Shown here: positions 63,369 through 64,000 of the stretch, piece after piece | Position numbering within the stretch: position 1 is the stretch's first letter | Layout of the letters: every line of letters starts with the position of its first letter | From: Selaginella moellendorffii | Lineage: Eukaryota > Streptophyta > Lycopodiopsida > Selaginellales > Selaginellaceae | NCBI RefSeq assembly: GCF_000143415.4 | Contig: NW_003314373.1 | Location: forward strand, 310,001-374,000 | Direction of reading: 5' to 3' | Length of the DNA: 64,000 bases | Translations under genes and position numbers: made by a program | Notes under the pieces: generated by a model | The model's input: only the letters and a program-made list of their open reading frames with translations | What the model was told of the DNA's origin: nothing | Databases searched by the model: none

Positions 63369-64000
63369 AATATAAATATAATTGTATCATATATAAAAGT
63401 ATATCCATTTTAAAAGTAATATTTCACTTTTGGTTTAATGCACCAAACAAAATTTTATTGTCTCCAATATAATGATATGTATAATAGCACATATCCTAAG
63501 AATATAATCATCTGACTGATGTAGAGAAAAATGTTCACTCCCACTCTTCTGGGAAATTGTATGGATATAAACAGTGATTAAATAGTATATATATATATAT
63601 ATATAAAGAGAGAGAGGTTAATTTAAAGTGTTGCATATTATTTAGAAACTTTTAAGTTTTTTTTTTCTATACATTATCCTTAGTTTTTATCCTTTTATGC
63701 CAACATGCTGTACCATGCCATTGATCAAATTCCATGTTGCTTGAGACTGCCTTTTATTTTATTATCCTCACCTAAAACATTGCTCTTACTATCATATCAC
63801 TAGATATTAGATATGTCATGAGGTGTAATTTATTAGTGTTATTTTGTATATATGCTTAAGATGGATAAAATCTTGGAGCGTTGCTATATCCATCTTTTGT
63901 GGGATGTGATTATGAAATTTCTCTTACTTTTAAAATTGTATTACTATTTGAAATTAATATGAGTGTGATCAGTTATTTCTTAAATTCAAAGGATCAAGTT
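63369..64000. other. AT-rich end of window with an AT microsatellite
   Basis: No gene was seen. An (AT)n run lies at 63585-63605, followed by AGAGAGAGAGG. Confidence 0.6.

Noticed and set aside
1-64000. CRISPR array, operon or bacterial-type elements
   Set aside because: Introns, tRNA without CCA, PPR genes and plant enzymes show nuclear plant DNA; no regular spacer-repeat series was seen.

Overview
The window reads as nuclear DNA of a lycophyte of the Selaginella type. Genes have many very short introns (mostly 48-65 nt with GT..AG ends), nearly touch each other in the GC-richer half, and include many PLS-class pentatricopeptide repeat (PPR) genes, as expected for a plant with heavy organelle RNA editing. 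The species call is an inference from gene style; no marker gene proves it.

Positions 1-26 kb form a dense gene block. In order: a PPR gene; a 13-exon mRNA capping enzyme; a 3.8 kb gap of decayed P450 and retrotransposon pieces; small plastid-type genes with DUF493, DUF2062 and DUF3082 domains; a large two-exon protein with a degenerate 2OG-oxygenase-like segment; a possible arginine-rich microprotein; two PPR genes converging with overlapping ends; a plastid nickel/cobalt-transporter-like protein; an unrecognised plastid-type membrane protein; tRNA-Gln(UUG); and a DOMON-cytochrome b561 protein.

Positions 26-35 kb hold two copies of a P450-PPR pair that decayed reciprocally: in the first the P450 is intact and the PPR is dead, in the second the P450 is dead and the PPR intact. 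A ketosphinganine-reductase-like dehydrogenase follows.

Positions 34.5-56 kb are AT-rich accessory DNA. A 4.3 kb block (A, 34.5-38.8 kb) is repeated as A' (41.0-45.35 kb). Each copy carries the 5' exon of the dehydrogenase, a gene for a small secreted five-cysteine protein (SSP1), a relic of a chromodomain-bearing Ty3/gypsy element, and a two-exon signal-peptide gene (SSP2). A second block (C, 38.8-41.0 kb; C', 49.4-52.1 kb) leads into Helitron Rep/helicase sequence, which is cut short in C and nearly full length but broken in C' (to 55.4 kb). Between them lie splice-competent fragments of ordinary genes: a WEE1 kinase, a RING-finger protein, the proteasome deubiquitinase RPN11 and an RRM protein, plus an RPA-like ORF. 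This fits Helitron gene capture.

Positions 56.6-64 kb hold a decayed RNA pseudouridine synthase, a 12-exon GH127 arabinofuranosidase-family gene, a shortened PPR gene and a broken gene joining an SSP1-like domain to a mannose-binding (GNA-type) lectin domain. That fusion is the best lead to something undescribed: SSP1 proteins match no family I recognise, and the lectin partner points to a secreted, carbohydrate-facing role.

Splice sites and boundaries were read by eye. Exon sums were checked for reading frame in the multi-exon genes. Limits of pseudogenes and repeats are approximate.
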